Assembly (NCBI GenBank): GCA_004369045.1
Contig: ML213521.1
Location: 430,085 to 494,084, forward strand
DNA: 64,000 nucleotides
Direction of reading: 5' to 3'
From: Heliocybe sulcata
Lineage: Eukaryota; Basidiomycota; Agaricomycetes; Gloeophyllales; Gloeophyllaceae
Within the stretch, counting starts at the first letter, position 1; the number at the start of each line of letters is the position of its first letter. Below, one piece after another: positions 21,580 through 33,470 of the stretch. Below the pieces are notes generated by a model that did no database searches, was not told where the DNA came from, and saw only the letters and a list, made by a program, of their open reading frames with translations. Made by a program: the position numbers and the translations under genes.

Positions 21580-23017
21580 ATGCCGGCGACAAACAAGTTC
21601 GCAGCTCTTATTGACCAGAGCATACACGTCGTTCCATCTTTCACGCTCGAGTCTGGTACGGTATTGCGCGACGTCCCTGTGGCGTATAAGACATGGGGAA
21701 AGCTGAACGAGCGCAGGGATAATGTGATGATCATTTGCCATGCTTTCACAGGCAGCGCAGATGTAGAAGACTGGTGCGTTTCTCATACATCAATAGAGTT
21801 TCAGTGCTGAATACGACCAAGGTGGGGTCCATTGATGGGACGAGGGAAAGCGTTCGACCCGAGCCGCTTCTTCATCTTCTGCGCAAATGTAATGGGCTCG
21901 CCTTATGGCTCTGCATCTCCCGTGACGACCAACCCGGATACAGGAGAGCCTTACGGCCCCGAGTTCCCGTTAACCTCGATTAGAGATGATGTGAGGCGAG
22001 TAAGCACCCGCACATGGTCCAATGTACAGTGTCTAACCGTTCCATAGACTTCATAAAATCGTCCTGGACCACCTGGGCGTAGTATCCGTGGCCGTTGCAA
22101 TCGGCGGATCCATGGGCGGGATGGCCGTCCTCGAATGGCCACTGTGCAGCCCGCCGGGTTACGTCCGCCGCATCCTACCCATCGCCACCTCAGCCCGGCA
22201 CTCCGCTTGGTGTATCAGTTGGGGAGAAACGCAGCGCCAGAGCATCTACAGCGACCCCGGCTACGAGGACGGCTACTACAAGAGCCAACCCTGCTCAGGC
22301 CTCGCCGCCGCCCGCATGGCAGCGTTGCTGACCTACCGCTCCCGAGACTCGTTCGAGAGCCGCTTTGGCAGGAAGCCGCAGAGGGTCGCTGAGAATAACA
22401 TGATCACGCCGCCGCGGTCGCCCGTCACGCCCGCCGACGAGGCGTTGGCCGTGCACAACGAAGGGCTCCGCAATCCGAGGACCCATACCTCGCACCCCTC
22501 GACTCCGACGACGGAGCGTTCCTCCATGGCGTCGCCGACTCCTCGGCAGCCCATATTCTCCGCACAGTCGTACTTGCGATACCAGGGCGACAAGTTCACC
22601 TCCCGCTTCGACGCCAACTGCTACATCCACATCACACGCAAGATGGACACGCATGATATCGCGCGGGAGCGGTCGGACAACCCCGACGAGTCTTTTGCGC
22701 TCGCGGAGACACTCGCGACGCTCCCTCCCCGCGCTCTTGTGATTTCCATCCAGACAGACGGTCTGTTTACGCCGTCAGAACAGAGAGAGATCGCGGAGCA
22801 CATTCCCGAGGCGGAGCTCGTGACGATCCCCAGCCCCGACGGGCACGACGGGTTCTTGCTCGAGTTCGAGAAGATAAACGAACATATCTTCGGATGGTTG
22901 AAGAGGGAGTTCCCGGAGATGTACGCGGACACGGAGGAGGTCGAACCCGTCGAGGGATTTGAGATCAAGAAGACGAGCTTGTTTGGGGAGGCAGAGGCCG
23001 ATATTACTAGGTGGTAA
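21580..23017 (+). CDS. MET2: Homoserine O-acetyltransferase
   Basis: Transfers acetyl from acetyl-CoA to homoserine, the entry step to methionine. It has an alpha/beta hydrolase fold. Segments in order: [32 protein letters not shown], then [20 protein letters not shown] and [20 protein letters not shown], the nucleophile elbow [19 protein letters not shown], and [16 protein letters not shown]. Near the end are [20 protein letters not shown], with the acid residue, and [16 protein letters not shown], with the catalytic His. Three exons. Intron 2 (21996-22047) has a GC donor (AG|GCGAGT) that restores [14 protein letters not shown], as expected for the family. An insertion rich in Ser, Thr and Pro before [17 protein letters not shown] is normal for fungal enzymes. 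The start ATG 21580 is preceded by ACC. Confidence 0.95.
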
Positions 23018-23072
23018 AAGCCCTGTGGGCATGTCATGATGCACGGACAGAGCGCATGGACGCTGGTTAGAT

Positions 23073-23166
23073 GGGATCCAACTCTCATATTATTCTGCAG
23101 GGATCCAACCCCTACATTAGTATTCATCGGGATCCAACTCCACACCATTGCTCAGGATCCAACTCC
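23073..23166. repeat. Four short direct repeats (GGATCCAACYCC-like)
   Basis: Copies of GGATCCAAC followed by TC or CC start at about 23073, 23100, 23129 and 23154, spaced 25-29 nt apart. They lie in the 310-nt convergent spacer between MET2 and the E2 gene. Confidence 0.7.
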
Positions 23167-23327
23167 TAATTACTGTATCAATTATCTGATCTTTCTGTTG
23201 TGTTTGCAGCCTTGTAGCAGTTCGCCCTGTACTTTTGCCAATAGAGGGTTATTAACCATTGCTACTCGTGGGCTATGATACATGCATTATTCTGACATTC
23301 ACGTTGGTAACCTGCGGGTGAGCATGC

Positions 23328-25072
23328 TCATATGGCCTCTCCAATGAGTCTCTCTGGCACCTCGACCCAGCTCCTCCAGCACTCCACAAACGCAGCGAGC
23401 TCAGCGCCCTCCACGACTCTATGGTCCGCGCTCCAGCTCACGCCAACCTTCAGCCTCCTCTCGCCCTGCCCGTCTCCTCGATCAACGTCCCACACCCACT
23501 TTGCCCTGCCAATCGCCACAATCGCCACCCCGCCCCCGGGGACGAGCACAGGCGCGGCAAAGTCCCCAGCCCCGATCGCGCCGACGTTGGAGACGGTGAT
23601 CGTCCCGCCGCGCTTGGGCATCTCCGCGGGCGTGAGGCCGCAGGGCGTCTGCCGCCCGAGGTGGGAGAGGTGCTTGAGCTGCGCGGCGAGGGAGAAGACG
23701 GTGTGCGCGTCGACGCGCTGGAGCGTGGGGGTGTAGAGCCCCGTGGGGGTGGACAGCGCGATGCTGATGTCGGCGGAGGGCCTGATGGTGAGCGTAGGCT
23801 TGGCTTGGGGGGCGGAGAGAGGGCGGGGCGAGATGGAGGCGCGGAAGAGGGGCCATTCGGACATGGCTTTGGAGAGGGTTTTGAGGAAGAGGGGGAGGTA
23901 GGTGAGTTTGGTGAATTGATGCGAGGGAGGAACGAGAGGGGGTGAGGGGGCGGGGTGGATAGAGGAGGGGTTGACGGAGGTGTAGGGAGAGGGAGGGGGA
24001 ATGGGGAGGTAGTGAGGGGGGATGCATGCATTCAGACGAGGCAGGAGGGAATGGAGGCTCGTGATGTCCAGAGTTGTGGAGTAGCTGTGGAGGCGGGGTG
24101 AGCAGGTGTTGTAGTCGCTGGCATCGTATTACGCACCCAAAATGAGGGATTTCCAGGCTCTTCAGTAGAAGGGTGAGCACTGATTTGGCTGAACAAGCCC
24201 AGAAGACTCACCTTTTCCATAGCTTTCCACATTCCATACCTAGTGCGTCCTAGCTCGACGACAACGTCGCCAGACTCCTTCGCTTGCTGTGCCGAAGAAC
24301 TAGGAGAGCCAGCGGAATCCTTCCTCTCGTCGGCTAGGTACCGCTCCAGGTCCTCTTTCTCGATTCTGCCGTCTCGTCCACTACCAGGGGCAAGGCTGTT
24401 AAGGTCGATCCCGAGTTCGCGTGCCGTATGACGCACGGCAGGCTTAGCCAGGACATTCTTGGAGAAGGAATTCAGTATAGTGGCAGCATCGGGAGGGTGG
24501 CTTGGATCCAGAGGGTGTGGGCGACGTTCCCTGGGTTGAGGAGCTTCCTGAGAGACTTCAGACGACGGTGGGGGAGTCTCGAAAGCCTTGCTCTGGACTG
24601 CCTCTTGCACCTGGTGGGGAGGCGGACTGACGGGCTCCGTGAACCTCTTGCTGCTGTCGTCGAGAGACTCTTCGTCCACTTCAATGAGACACAGCCCCTG
24701 GCCCACTTTAGCTACCTCTCCTTCTTGTACCAGGAGCTCTTTGACGACCCCATCGAATGGGCTGGTGATTTCGACGCTGGCTTTGTCGCTTTGAACCTCG
24801 CAGAGCTGATCGAAAGCTTGAACAGGGCTCTGGGCCTTTACATTCCTACGAGTTTACGTACTGCCTCCTCAGTCGTCCGTAGCGCATCAGAGGAGTTGTG
24901 CTACACACCATTTGATCACCTCGCACTCGGTTATCCCTTCCCCGATGTCTGCTAGCTTGAACTTCTGCAGAACCTTGCGCGACGCCCAGACGATGGCCGA
25001 TGAATGAAACGAAGAACCGCGGCCAGGTCGTCCTCGCAGCAACTGTAGAGGTCGTCGTCGGAGGCTGAGCAT
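23328..25072 (-). CDS. Mitochondrial branched-chain 2-oxoacid dehydrogenase E2 (lipoamide acyltransferase)
   Basis: E2 core subunit of the branched-chain keto acid dehydrogenase complex in mitochondria. The N-terminus is Arg/Leu-rich, resembling a mitochondrial presequence (MLSLRRRPLQLLRGRPGRG). The lipoyl domain has KLADIGEGITECEVIKW, then across an intron SPVQAFDQLCEVQSDKASVE with the lipoylated Lys, then ITSPFDGVVKELLVQEGEVA. The peripheral-subunit-binding domain is VLAKPAVRHTARELGIDLNS with GRDGRIEKEDLERYLA. The catalytic domain ends GGTITVSNVGAIGAGDFAAP and WSADHRVVEGAELAAFVECW. The catalytic His is present, and the usual DG of the HxxxDG motif is EG. It converges on MET2. DBT-type E2 is preferred over pyruvate E2 because of the EITSPFDG lipoyl context and the single lipoyl domain. 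Confidence 0.92.
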
Positions 25073-25755
25073 CGTCCACCGTCTGGTGCCACTCTCAGCG
25101 ACACAGGAGACAAGCGCTCCCGCAAACTGGAATGTCGATGGTCACCTGTCGGTTCTCGGATCATCGAACCTGGCGTGTCGACCTTGGATTCAGTCCTGGT
25201 TCTCAGTTCGAAACAAGGTACGTATCATAGTAGTCGACAACAGCGAGCAGACAAAGAGACGAGGACCAGCTCGTCCGTCGTAGGCCTCCTCAATGTCCTC
25301 GCCGGCTACATGTTTTTCCATGAATACGAATTACCGTATATAGCATCCACCTAACCAAATTTGTTTAGTCGCTTCTTGCCGTTATTTTGTAGTGCAAACG
25401 CCCAGTACTGCAAGTCATCCTGAGATGAGTTTGTGGATTCTGGCGACACTCTTATCCCTACCGCCAAGGGCCCACTTGTTCGAGCCAAACTGTCCCTCAG
25501 TCTGCATGACCGCCTACACCTCCGAAGTGCTTCATTTAGCACACTGCCAAATATTTCAGCCCAGGAATATACCAGGCCATCACAAATCGGTCGTTACCCG
25601 ACTGTGGGCTCCTGTGAACGACACCCCCGCACTCCGATTGCAATTACCCCGCGTCCCTCTGACCCCGCACATGGCACAGCGGCAGATATCATTATCCATA
25701 CAGGTCCACATATTAATGCGCAGACAATGCACCCTTCTCGGTGTGCGCACTCACA
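25073..25755. other. Divergent intergenic region between E2 and FAD monooxygenase 1
   Basis: About 680 nt. It should hold promoters for both flanking genes. An open frame on the plus strand upstream of 25756 is not conserved in the paralogue at 34787-36593 and is not called. Confidence 0.45.
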
Positions 25756-27526
25756 ATGAACGGCACATCCTCTTCCCAATCCAACGGCGTCGGCTTCGGA
25801 CAGGTCGCCCCGCCGGATTCGAGTGGTGTCTCGATCATCATCGTAGGCGCGGGTTTTGCTGGGCTTTCCTGCGCGATCGAAAGCAGGAGGAAGGGCCACA
25901 GTGTCGTTGTACTCGAGAAGTTCAAGGAACTGAAAGTGCTTGGTGGGTCAGATTCCTTTTCCCCGCGGCTAGCCGTGCTAACGCAAGAACCTCTTTGAAC
26001 AGGTGATGTATGTTCGCTATTGCAACTCCAGCTCCAGGGCATTACTGACCGCTAAAACGAAGATTATCTCCTTTGGAAACAATGTAGGCCGCATCTTTGA
26101 GCGCTGGGGTCTACACGACAGGTGAGCCGGAGGCACTCGCACCTCAAACCGAGGCGTCAGCTAACCTCGCCATTTCTAGATTCTGGCCCGTATGCACGCA
26201 CATGGACAAACTCGTCCTCCACAACGCCGAGGGCAAGGTCCTCGTCGAGCAGCCCCTCCAAAGCCCGCGGTACGGCGCCTACTCGTACAACGGCCACCGC
26301 GGCGACCTCCACAAGATGCTCTTCGAGCACGCGCAGTCCCTCGGCATCGAGATCCGGCTCGGCCAGGACGTCAGCGAGTACTGGGAGACCGAGACAGAGG
26401 GGGGCGTCATCGCCAATGGCGAGAGGCTCTCTGCCGATCTGGTAGTGGGCGCCGACGGCGTCCGGAGCAGAGCGCGCAAGCTCGTGCTGGTTCGTCGTCG
26501 TCGTTTGCTAGATGGTCGTGGCTGACATGCGGATCAGGGCTACGAAGACAAACCAAAGTCGTCTGGATATGCGATATTCAGGGCTTGGTTTGACTGCGCG
26601 GAGCAAGGGGTGGATAAGGATCCGTCTACTAAATTCATGTGTGAGAACGGGGACACGTTCCATGGATGGATAGGTGGGTGTATAAGTCGTTCCAACTCTG
26701 CACGCGCCAACTTGAAATCCAGGCCCCGACGTCCATTTCCTATGCAGCACCTCCGGCGGAGGCCGCAAGATGTCATGTGTCATCACGCACAAGTCCGTCC
26801 CCTGACCTTCCGCTCGGCTGGTTTGTTCTGAATATACTCTCCAACAGGGACGAGGCAGACATCGAAGAATCCTGGTCCTTCCCAGGCAAGATGGAAGACT
26901 GCCTGAAGATCGTCGAAGGCTGGGACCCCACCTGCACCGCCCTGCTCTCCAAAGCCCCCTCCCTAGTCGACTGGAAGCTCGTCTACCGCGACCCCCTCCC
27001 GACGTGGATCAGCAAGCGCGCGCGCCTCGCGCTCATCGGCGACGCTGCCCACCCCTTCTTACCGTGAGTCGCTCCTCGACGCTTCATCCAGGAGCCGAGC
27101 GCTGACTGGTGGCTTAGGACGAGCGTCCAAGGAGCGTCGCAGGCGGTCGAGGACGGCGTCACCCTCGCCGTGGCCTTGCAGCTTGCGGGGAAGGAAAGCG
27201 TTCCGCTCGCTGTGAAAACATGGGAGAAGATACGGTATGCTCTCATGCCTCCTCCTCCTGCTGGTTGACTCTTCTGATGGCTCCGTCCTCGCAGTTATCA
27301 GCGCGTTCGAAAGGCACAGCTGACGGGAGAAAGCAACCGCGATATGTGGCACAAGGCAAAGTCAGATGTCAAGGGCGAAGAAGTCTCCATGCCTCATCCG
27401 GAATGGCTTCTTGGGTTCGACGCCGAGAAGCATGCGTACGAGGTATACGCAGACGCAGCTGAGGAGATTGAGGAGAGGGGATACGAGCTACCGACACTTC
27501 CTCCGGTTCCTACTATCGCGGCGTAG
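25756..27526 (+). CDS. Group A FAD monooxygenase (salicylate-hydroxylase-like), copy 1
   Basis: A single-component flavin aromatic hydroxylase. The Rossmann motif is VSIIIVGAGFAGLSCAIESR. Then come FGNNVGRIFERWGLHD, GAYSYNGHRGDLHKMLFEHA, the DG motif LVVGADGVRSRARKLVL, GYEDKPKSSGYAIFRAWFDC, ESWSFPGKMEDCLKIVEGWD and the GD motif RARLALIGDAAHPFLP followed by QGASQAVEDGVTLAVALQLA. The C-terminus is MPHPEWLLGFDAEKHAYEVY. A 5-nt exon (26003-26007) supplies the Asp of GDIISFG. No anchor or signal is present, so it is probably cytosolic. The paralogue at 34787-36593 points in the opposite direction. Confidence 0.9.
26003..26007 (+). other. 5-nt microexon (GTGAT) in FAD monooxygenase copy 1
   Basis: It is flanked by introns 25943-26002 (GTGGGT...CAG) and 26008-26062 (GTATGT...AAG). 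It is required to keep the frame and to complete the conserved Gly-Asp before IISFGNN. The inverted paralogue has the same structure. Confidence 0.75.
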
Positions 27527-27774
27527 ATGGCATTTCCGAGTTTTCGCAGCATGTAACACTGTATTAGTACTGCGATATAGAACAGATGCACAACACTATA
27601 TTAAGCCATTAGATGCGAATGCGAGCATACATCAGTACAACAACAATCAAAGTAAGCGATAACTAGTTAACAAGGAACGACCATTCGCCGGCCCATCTAA
27701 GACAAGAAATTAGCGGATACGAGATTATATGTACTCTATAGATCACAAGCAGAACGTTTCCTGAAGCACCCATC

Positions 27775-30700
27775 TCAGACATCCATACCCGGGCGCACCG
27801 AGTTCGTTCGGGTACCCATCCCTTTGAGCCCGACGCCGTGGATATGATACTGCTCTCCGACGATTTCTTTGGTGGCCACCATCAGTCGGTCCAGTCTCGT
27901 CATAATACCATACGCGGTGGAGACGGCGACACAGAAGCATCTAAAGGGAGAGAGAATGGAGTAAGTGGCAGTCCTGGGCCTAGGAGGTAATGAATGGCGA
28001 ACTCACAGGTATTGTTCGTTCTCGAGTGTATCGATTGTCAGCGTCTTGGGAAGGCCCAGAACGTAATCTTCCTCTTCGATGAGGACGTTTAATCCATGTT
28101 GTTGAGCCATAAAACGGTCCAGAAGAGGACAAGGCGTGATCTGCGGCAATGGGGTTCCCGTGCGGAGAGCCGTGGAAATCATGCCTAGAAAGAATGTGAA
28201 TCGCAGTTGGTGGAGGCCATCCGGTTGAGCATACTTATGACAGCAAGGACGTCTCCAAGAAAGTCAGCGTCTAGGAATCGCGTCCGTCGCAGGAACGCTT
28301 GGCACCATATCGGTTCCAACTGCTCGACCACGGACATGAGGTGGGAGAGCAGATATGCGATTTGCCTGGGGGACCGTTTTAGCCAGAAGCAAGACGATCT
28401 CATGAATGCGTCACATTACATTTGGATCTCCACAATAGCCTGGTATCGTTTCGACGGCCATCGTCCACGTAGGGAGAACTGATTGGAGAATGTCAGATCA
28501 CTCTACTTCGATAAGACTAGAACCAAATTACCTCGTAGATAATGTTGGCCCGCAGCACAATCGACCGTTTCAGCTTGGCTCGAATAGCAATAAGGCTGCG
28601 GATGATCTCTTGCCGCTCCTTATCCGTTCGGAGCTCCTTGGGTGTATTAGCGAAGGATATAATTCCGCAGTACAGAGCCCCAGTCTCGCTAGCAGTCGTG
28701 GCTGAGATAAACGAAGATATCAGAATCATTGGATTCATCGTAAAGCGGAACCCCTACCCAGTATGCGTCGCATATATCCGCGAAGTGTTGTCGATGGAGG
28801 CAGGAAAGAGAATATGAACGCAGCGGTAACACCGCATACCACCAAAACAAAGCGTCTCTGCGGACGTCGCGAGCGCAGGTCAGCTTAGAGAGTCAGCCCA
28901 AGGCAAACGAACGTACCCATGCCACGCCAAAGCCTTCTCCAGGAGATGATGGCTGTGGAAAGTGCGTGTCTTGCCAGGAGTATCCAAGGACCTGAAGCAT
29001 GCATTCAGCACTGTGCATGAATCGCGACGATTTAGGAACATACCAGCACGATAGTCACAAAGAAGATGATGTTCGTCATGGGAGGACCAGGCCAGTACAA
29101 GCGAGCGAAAAAGAAGAATGGGAAGCACACGCCACAAACTGCCGCGAACCCATAATAGTTTCCATGACCCGCGCCAGTCGATATATACCTATGAATCATC
29201 AGACTCACCGTATATCAAAGAAGATAGCTATATTACTTACCACATAACGACGCCGACTACACCTCCGAGGAAGGTGCTCATTATACGCGCCACCAGACCA
29301 AAGGTCGTATCGCCACGGAACCGGACAAGTGTGAGCTGACCCATGAATCTGTGAAGTTACAGAAACATGGATAAGCAAATGCAATAGCACATCAGACTAT
29401 CGCCGAATACTCACACTCCCCATATAAACCTGTTTGCTGAATAACGCGTAACGTATCAGCAAGAAGTGTAGGAGAGGGTCGTCGGCGGACATACCGTAGG
29501 CGAACTGAGCAGTGGAGGCCAAGAAGCTCGGGATACTAAGCAGGACTACCATATGTTGAGCTCTATACCTACTTTGTGCGCATGATCCCACTCACTGGTC
29601 AGAACACCAGCCTTGAAAGCATACAGAGAGTTTCCTCTGCCCAGAGCTCCAGCGATGTGGTACAGCTCCGTTGCTATCAACTCCCATACGTTACGCGGTG
29701 GCAGCACATCCGGATCGCGACGTCGTGGTTGTCCCAAGTCGTCGACCCATTCCGGCTGCATACCCTGGATAACATCTTCGCAGGCGCCATCAGTTTCGAA
29801 CGCATCACATCGGATACGGACACGGGTTTACCTGGATTCTCATCGTCGTCCCTTTCAATATTCTCCGCAGGTTCCCAAGATGTCCATGCGAAGAAGCTTC
29901 TCAAAGGAATAGTGGGCCACCAAACCCTGAGCTTCTTCCGTTTCTTTTCGATACCAATCATCGCGTCATACTGGGCAACGAGGTGAGGGAAAACCAAAGC
30001 TGAGGGCGCTCTACTACTCACCAATTCCAGGATCAGTTGCGCAAATCGCATCAGATGGTATTCGTACACGAAGCAGTGAAACAAGAAACGATGAGGAGGA
30101 GCATCCTCAGACAGACGCTTAGAGTCATGATCAGATCGGTAGGGCTCCAGGACGGTGTGTCTGTGTTGCAGCAAGATCAGCCAATGTTCGAAAGGCCAGA
30201 AACTTGAGCAGACCTCTTGTCCTTCATAAAAGCATCTAATGCCTCGCTAAGCTCCCGTCTTAACCTCTCCAGTTCTTCAGCTTTCTCCTTGAGCTCCTTC
30301 TCCTTCGTCCTGGTACTCCTCCAGAATTTCAAGCGATTCCGCCTAGTCTGGCTGAGCCAAGTACACGCCCCCGTTAAAGCACTCCCGCACTGCTCCAGCA
30401 AATCATGACATCCTTCGCCAAGCAAGTCCGTCGCCCGCAACGTGAACTGCGCCGACAACGGATGAAACAAGTGATTCGACTCAATATCCATATATCGGAG
30501 CGACTCGAAAACCCCGACCGCCTGCTCCCTCGTCGACGTCAGCGACAGATGCATATGGAGTCTATGATGCAGCTGATGTAGGTGGTGGTGGACGTGGTGC
30601 CCCATGGGAGACTGCGCGCGGACCTGCAACGAGTGCGAGCCCGATGGCCGGTGCCCGGACTCCGAGTGCCTCGACCGCGTCGCGCGGCGACGGCGAGCAT

Positions 30701-32378
30701 TGAGGTGCCCCGTCTCGGTGTCCTGATCTGCGTGTGTCACCTCAGTCGCCGGTGTCCCAGGTGCGGTGGCATCGCTGTCGTTGCCGTCTTCTCCCACAGG
30801 TGGTTCCGGAGAGGGAGCTCGCGAGGGCGCCCGTGAAGCCGCGCGGGACTGAACAGGTGACAACGCTGGTGTGACTGGTCTGGAAGGAGCGGGTGTGACC
30901 GGGAACCGCTCTCTCAACGGATCAATGAGAGTGAAGTACGCTCCCAGCCCGTTCGCCCTGACAGCCATACGGCGAGCCCAGTTCTGCAGGCTGGTGAGAT
31001 CGGACGGGCTGACTCTGCTCCAGATGATGTCTCGTTTCATAAGCCGGGCTGTCGCGGCCAGCGGTACCAGCCCCGCTTCGGATTTGGCAACTGCTGCATT
31101 GATCGCTGCAGGGGAGAAAGTCGATGAAGTGGTGGGCGTCGCGAGGAGTTTACGGTGTTCCGCCATTGCCGTCTCCAGAGGTCGTAGAACCGCGATGAGG
31201 CGGTCGGTGTATTGGGATGAAATAGTTGAGGGGAAAACAAGAACAGACAGAACCAGAGCGACGGCTGAATGCAGCGCAATCGGCACTACCACCGCCTGGC
31301 CGATCTAAAGACGGGTTTCATCGACTGTCACGCAGATACCAAGGACAACATACCGGGAAATACGGATAAGGGAAGAGATTGCCCGTCGTAAAAGAGATGT
31401 CTTTATTGTCCATTAGCTTCGATATTATTTGAGTAGAGTTGAGAGAAGCGGCATACCAAGAGTAACGCATCCCAGTACCGTTGCAAATAGGAAGGGTCCA
31501 GGTCCTTGTTTTGCCCTCGTGAATAGAAAGAACATACTCCCGAGGAATAAGAATACAGCGTTGATAATGGTAGGCTAGCGAGCTTGTTAGGATTAAGGCT
31601 GTGGCGTACGAAAGCAATACGTCTCACCGCAGCTTCAACATACTGACCGGTAAAGACGCTTGGCAGGCTCACGGAATAATCGACGTGAGTTCGGGCGAGT
31701 GAGGCCAGCTTCACTCCCAAGCAGTTCCATCTGGTGCGGGGTGTCAGGTACACCGAAGACGAAAAGTACCACCACTCACGCCCAAGCTAACGAGGCGAAT
31801 AATACAAGAATAAGTTCACGTTCCAACACAGCAATGAATGGGTCACTCGGAGGTGACAGGAACCCGGCTACAGAGACATGAGTAAATGTGAACATTTGCC
31901 AGCATATGCTGCGCACCTATTACAATAAGGAAACTAGCCTAATATATGCTCGATTAACTAGCGTGTTTCGCCGGAGTGTGAGGTCACTCACCTGTCCCAT
32001 GAGACGCTCAGTTCGGGGGATGATCAGCAACAGCACGGATATCCATGCTGCGAGTGCACTCCTGATCGCTGGCTTCATCTTTGACCAGGTCCAGTTGTCC
32101 GGGATCCACTTCAAATTCGAGGGCAACGTGAATCCGAGACTGCTTCTGCTCTTGCCGCCCTTCCCTCTTGACGTCGTCACCTTCACAAATCCATACACCC
32201 TCTCCTTCTCGCTCGTAGCTTCTCGGGGTGTCTCCTTCTCTGTACTTCGACGCGAGTCGTGAAGTCCGTCAGTTTCCAGTCTTAGCTTCTTCGTCGTCCC
32301 ATTTCTCGTAGATCGGTCGTCCACCATGCCTTCCTCGCTGAGGGTAGTTCCCCTCGACTGCACGCGCAGTGTTGACAT
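27775..32378 (-). CDS. ArAE/FUSC-type membrane transporter (6TM N-terminal domain plus DUF2421-like region)
   Basis: This large fungal family is annotated as putative ER transporter 6TM N-terminal and aromatic acid exporter-like. The N-terminus is charged. The first membrane span (IRSALAAWISVLLLIIP) precedes RTERLMGQ, and further hydrophobic exons follow (for example SYATALILTSSLAYHYQ). A loop MVVPIALHSAVALVLSVLVF / PSTISSQYTDRLIAVLRPLE leads into a long cytosolic stretch with Pro/Ser-Arg repeats. A His-rich segment (HHVHHHLHQLHHRLHMH) comes before SLRYMDIESNHLFHPLSAQF and a coiled coil. A second membrane half follows and the C-terminus is STAYGIMTRLDRLMVATKE. It ends at TGA 27777-27775; the start ATG 32378 has CACC before it. 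Intron-rich. It may export aromatic products of the flanking monooxygenases, which is inference. Confidence 0.82.
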
Positions 32379-33470
32379 GGTGGTGTTCGTAAAAGAGGGA
32401 AATTTTGCGTCCTTGGCTTGTTGATGCGTACAATAACCAAGACTGCCGATATGACTTCATGATACATTTCGGAAGCATTGTCCCGTACATCCCTACGGAA
32501 GGGTCGGCAATTGCTATCTTTAGCTGCGATGCCATAGTCTCGAATCCGGGCCGCGGCTAGCGCAAGTCGCCGGCTGGCGCCCGCGCGCCTCGAGTGCATA
32601 CAAACGCCCTCTCATCTGAGTCTTTGACGTCTGCTCAGGTTGCAAGGCGAAGGAGCCCGCAGTCAGGCATCCCTATCAACGCTCGGTGGACTCGCCAAAT
32701 TCGAGAAAACTTCACCTCGGTTATGCGAACACGCATCTCAATTTACATAAAGCACCGCCCGAGGACCTTCTAAGTTGCGCGAGGACCTTCTAAGTAGGGA
32801 CATCCGAAGGCGGAGAGCTCAAGAAATGTTGTTCTGAAGGAGATGCGATACGTCCCGAGATTCCTCGCATGCGAAGCCTGGCGGCTTTTATGTGTTCGAC
32901 AAGGGTTGCAGCGTTGACAGAAAGACAGAGGGCAGAATGAGTAACAACCCAGATCATAATGCGACAGCAGCAGAAAGCAGGCAATTTACAGCGAAGCCTC
33001 AAATACCTGCAGCACCCCAGGTCTCGGTACGTAAATCAGACCAACGTAGAGGTGACACTTGAACGTTGACCGACAGTTTACGGGAATGAGGCCTGTCTAA
33101 CAGTAATTACTTTCTATGGGAGGCTCATTCCCATAACCGGCCATGTATATTGCAATGTTTCGAGACACGCTCTCCTTGCCTGGCTATGCAACTGCATGCC
33201 ACTCATCGTAGCTCACTGACTCCTTACCGGCTACCTTGCAATGTAATCCAGCAGTTGGCCGACGGGATTGATTTCTCTATGTCCCCTGCAACAGTTCGAT
33301 CGCATATAGTACGGAGTTTGAAACACGCAGTTCATACCGGATGTTACCTTCGCACACGTATTCCATTCGACAGCAGCGCAGGTTGCGCCCGATACCACTA
33401 ATACAGCCCTAAAGTGCGTACATTGGTCAGTGTACGTCGGGAATGGCTGGACTGAGGTATCATATAGACT
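32379..33470. promoter_or_regulatory. Divergent intergenic region between ArAE exporter and GDT1 gene
   Basis: About 1.1 kb with no supportable gene. GCGAGGACCTTCTAAGT occurs twice in tandem at about 32758-32796. Confidence 0.45.

Noticed and set aside
23421-24180. Several overlapping long frames on both strands
   Set aside because: Shadows of the E2 catalytic exon caused by high GC; Pro/His/Arg-rich without family features.
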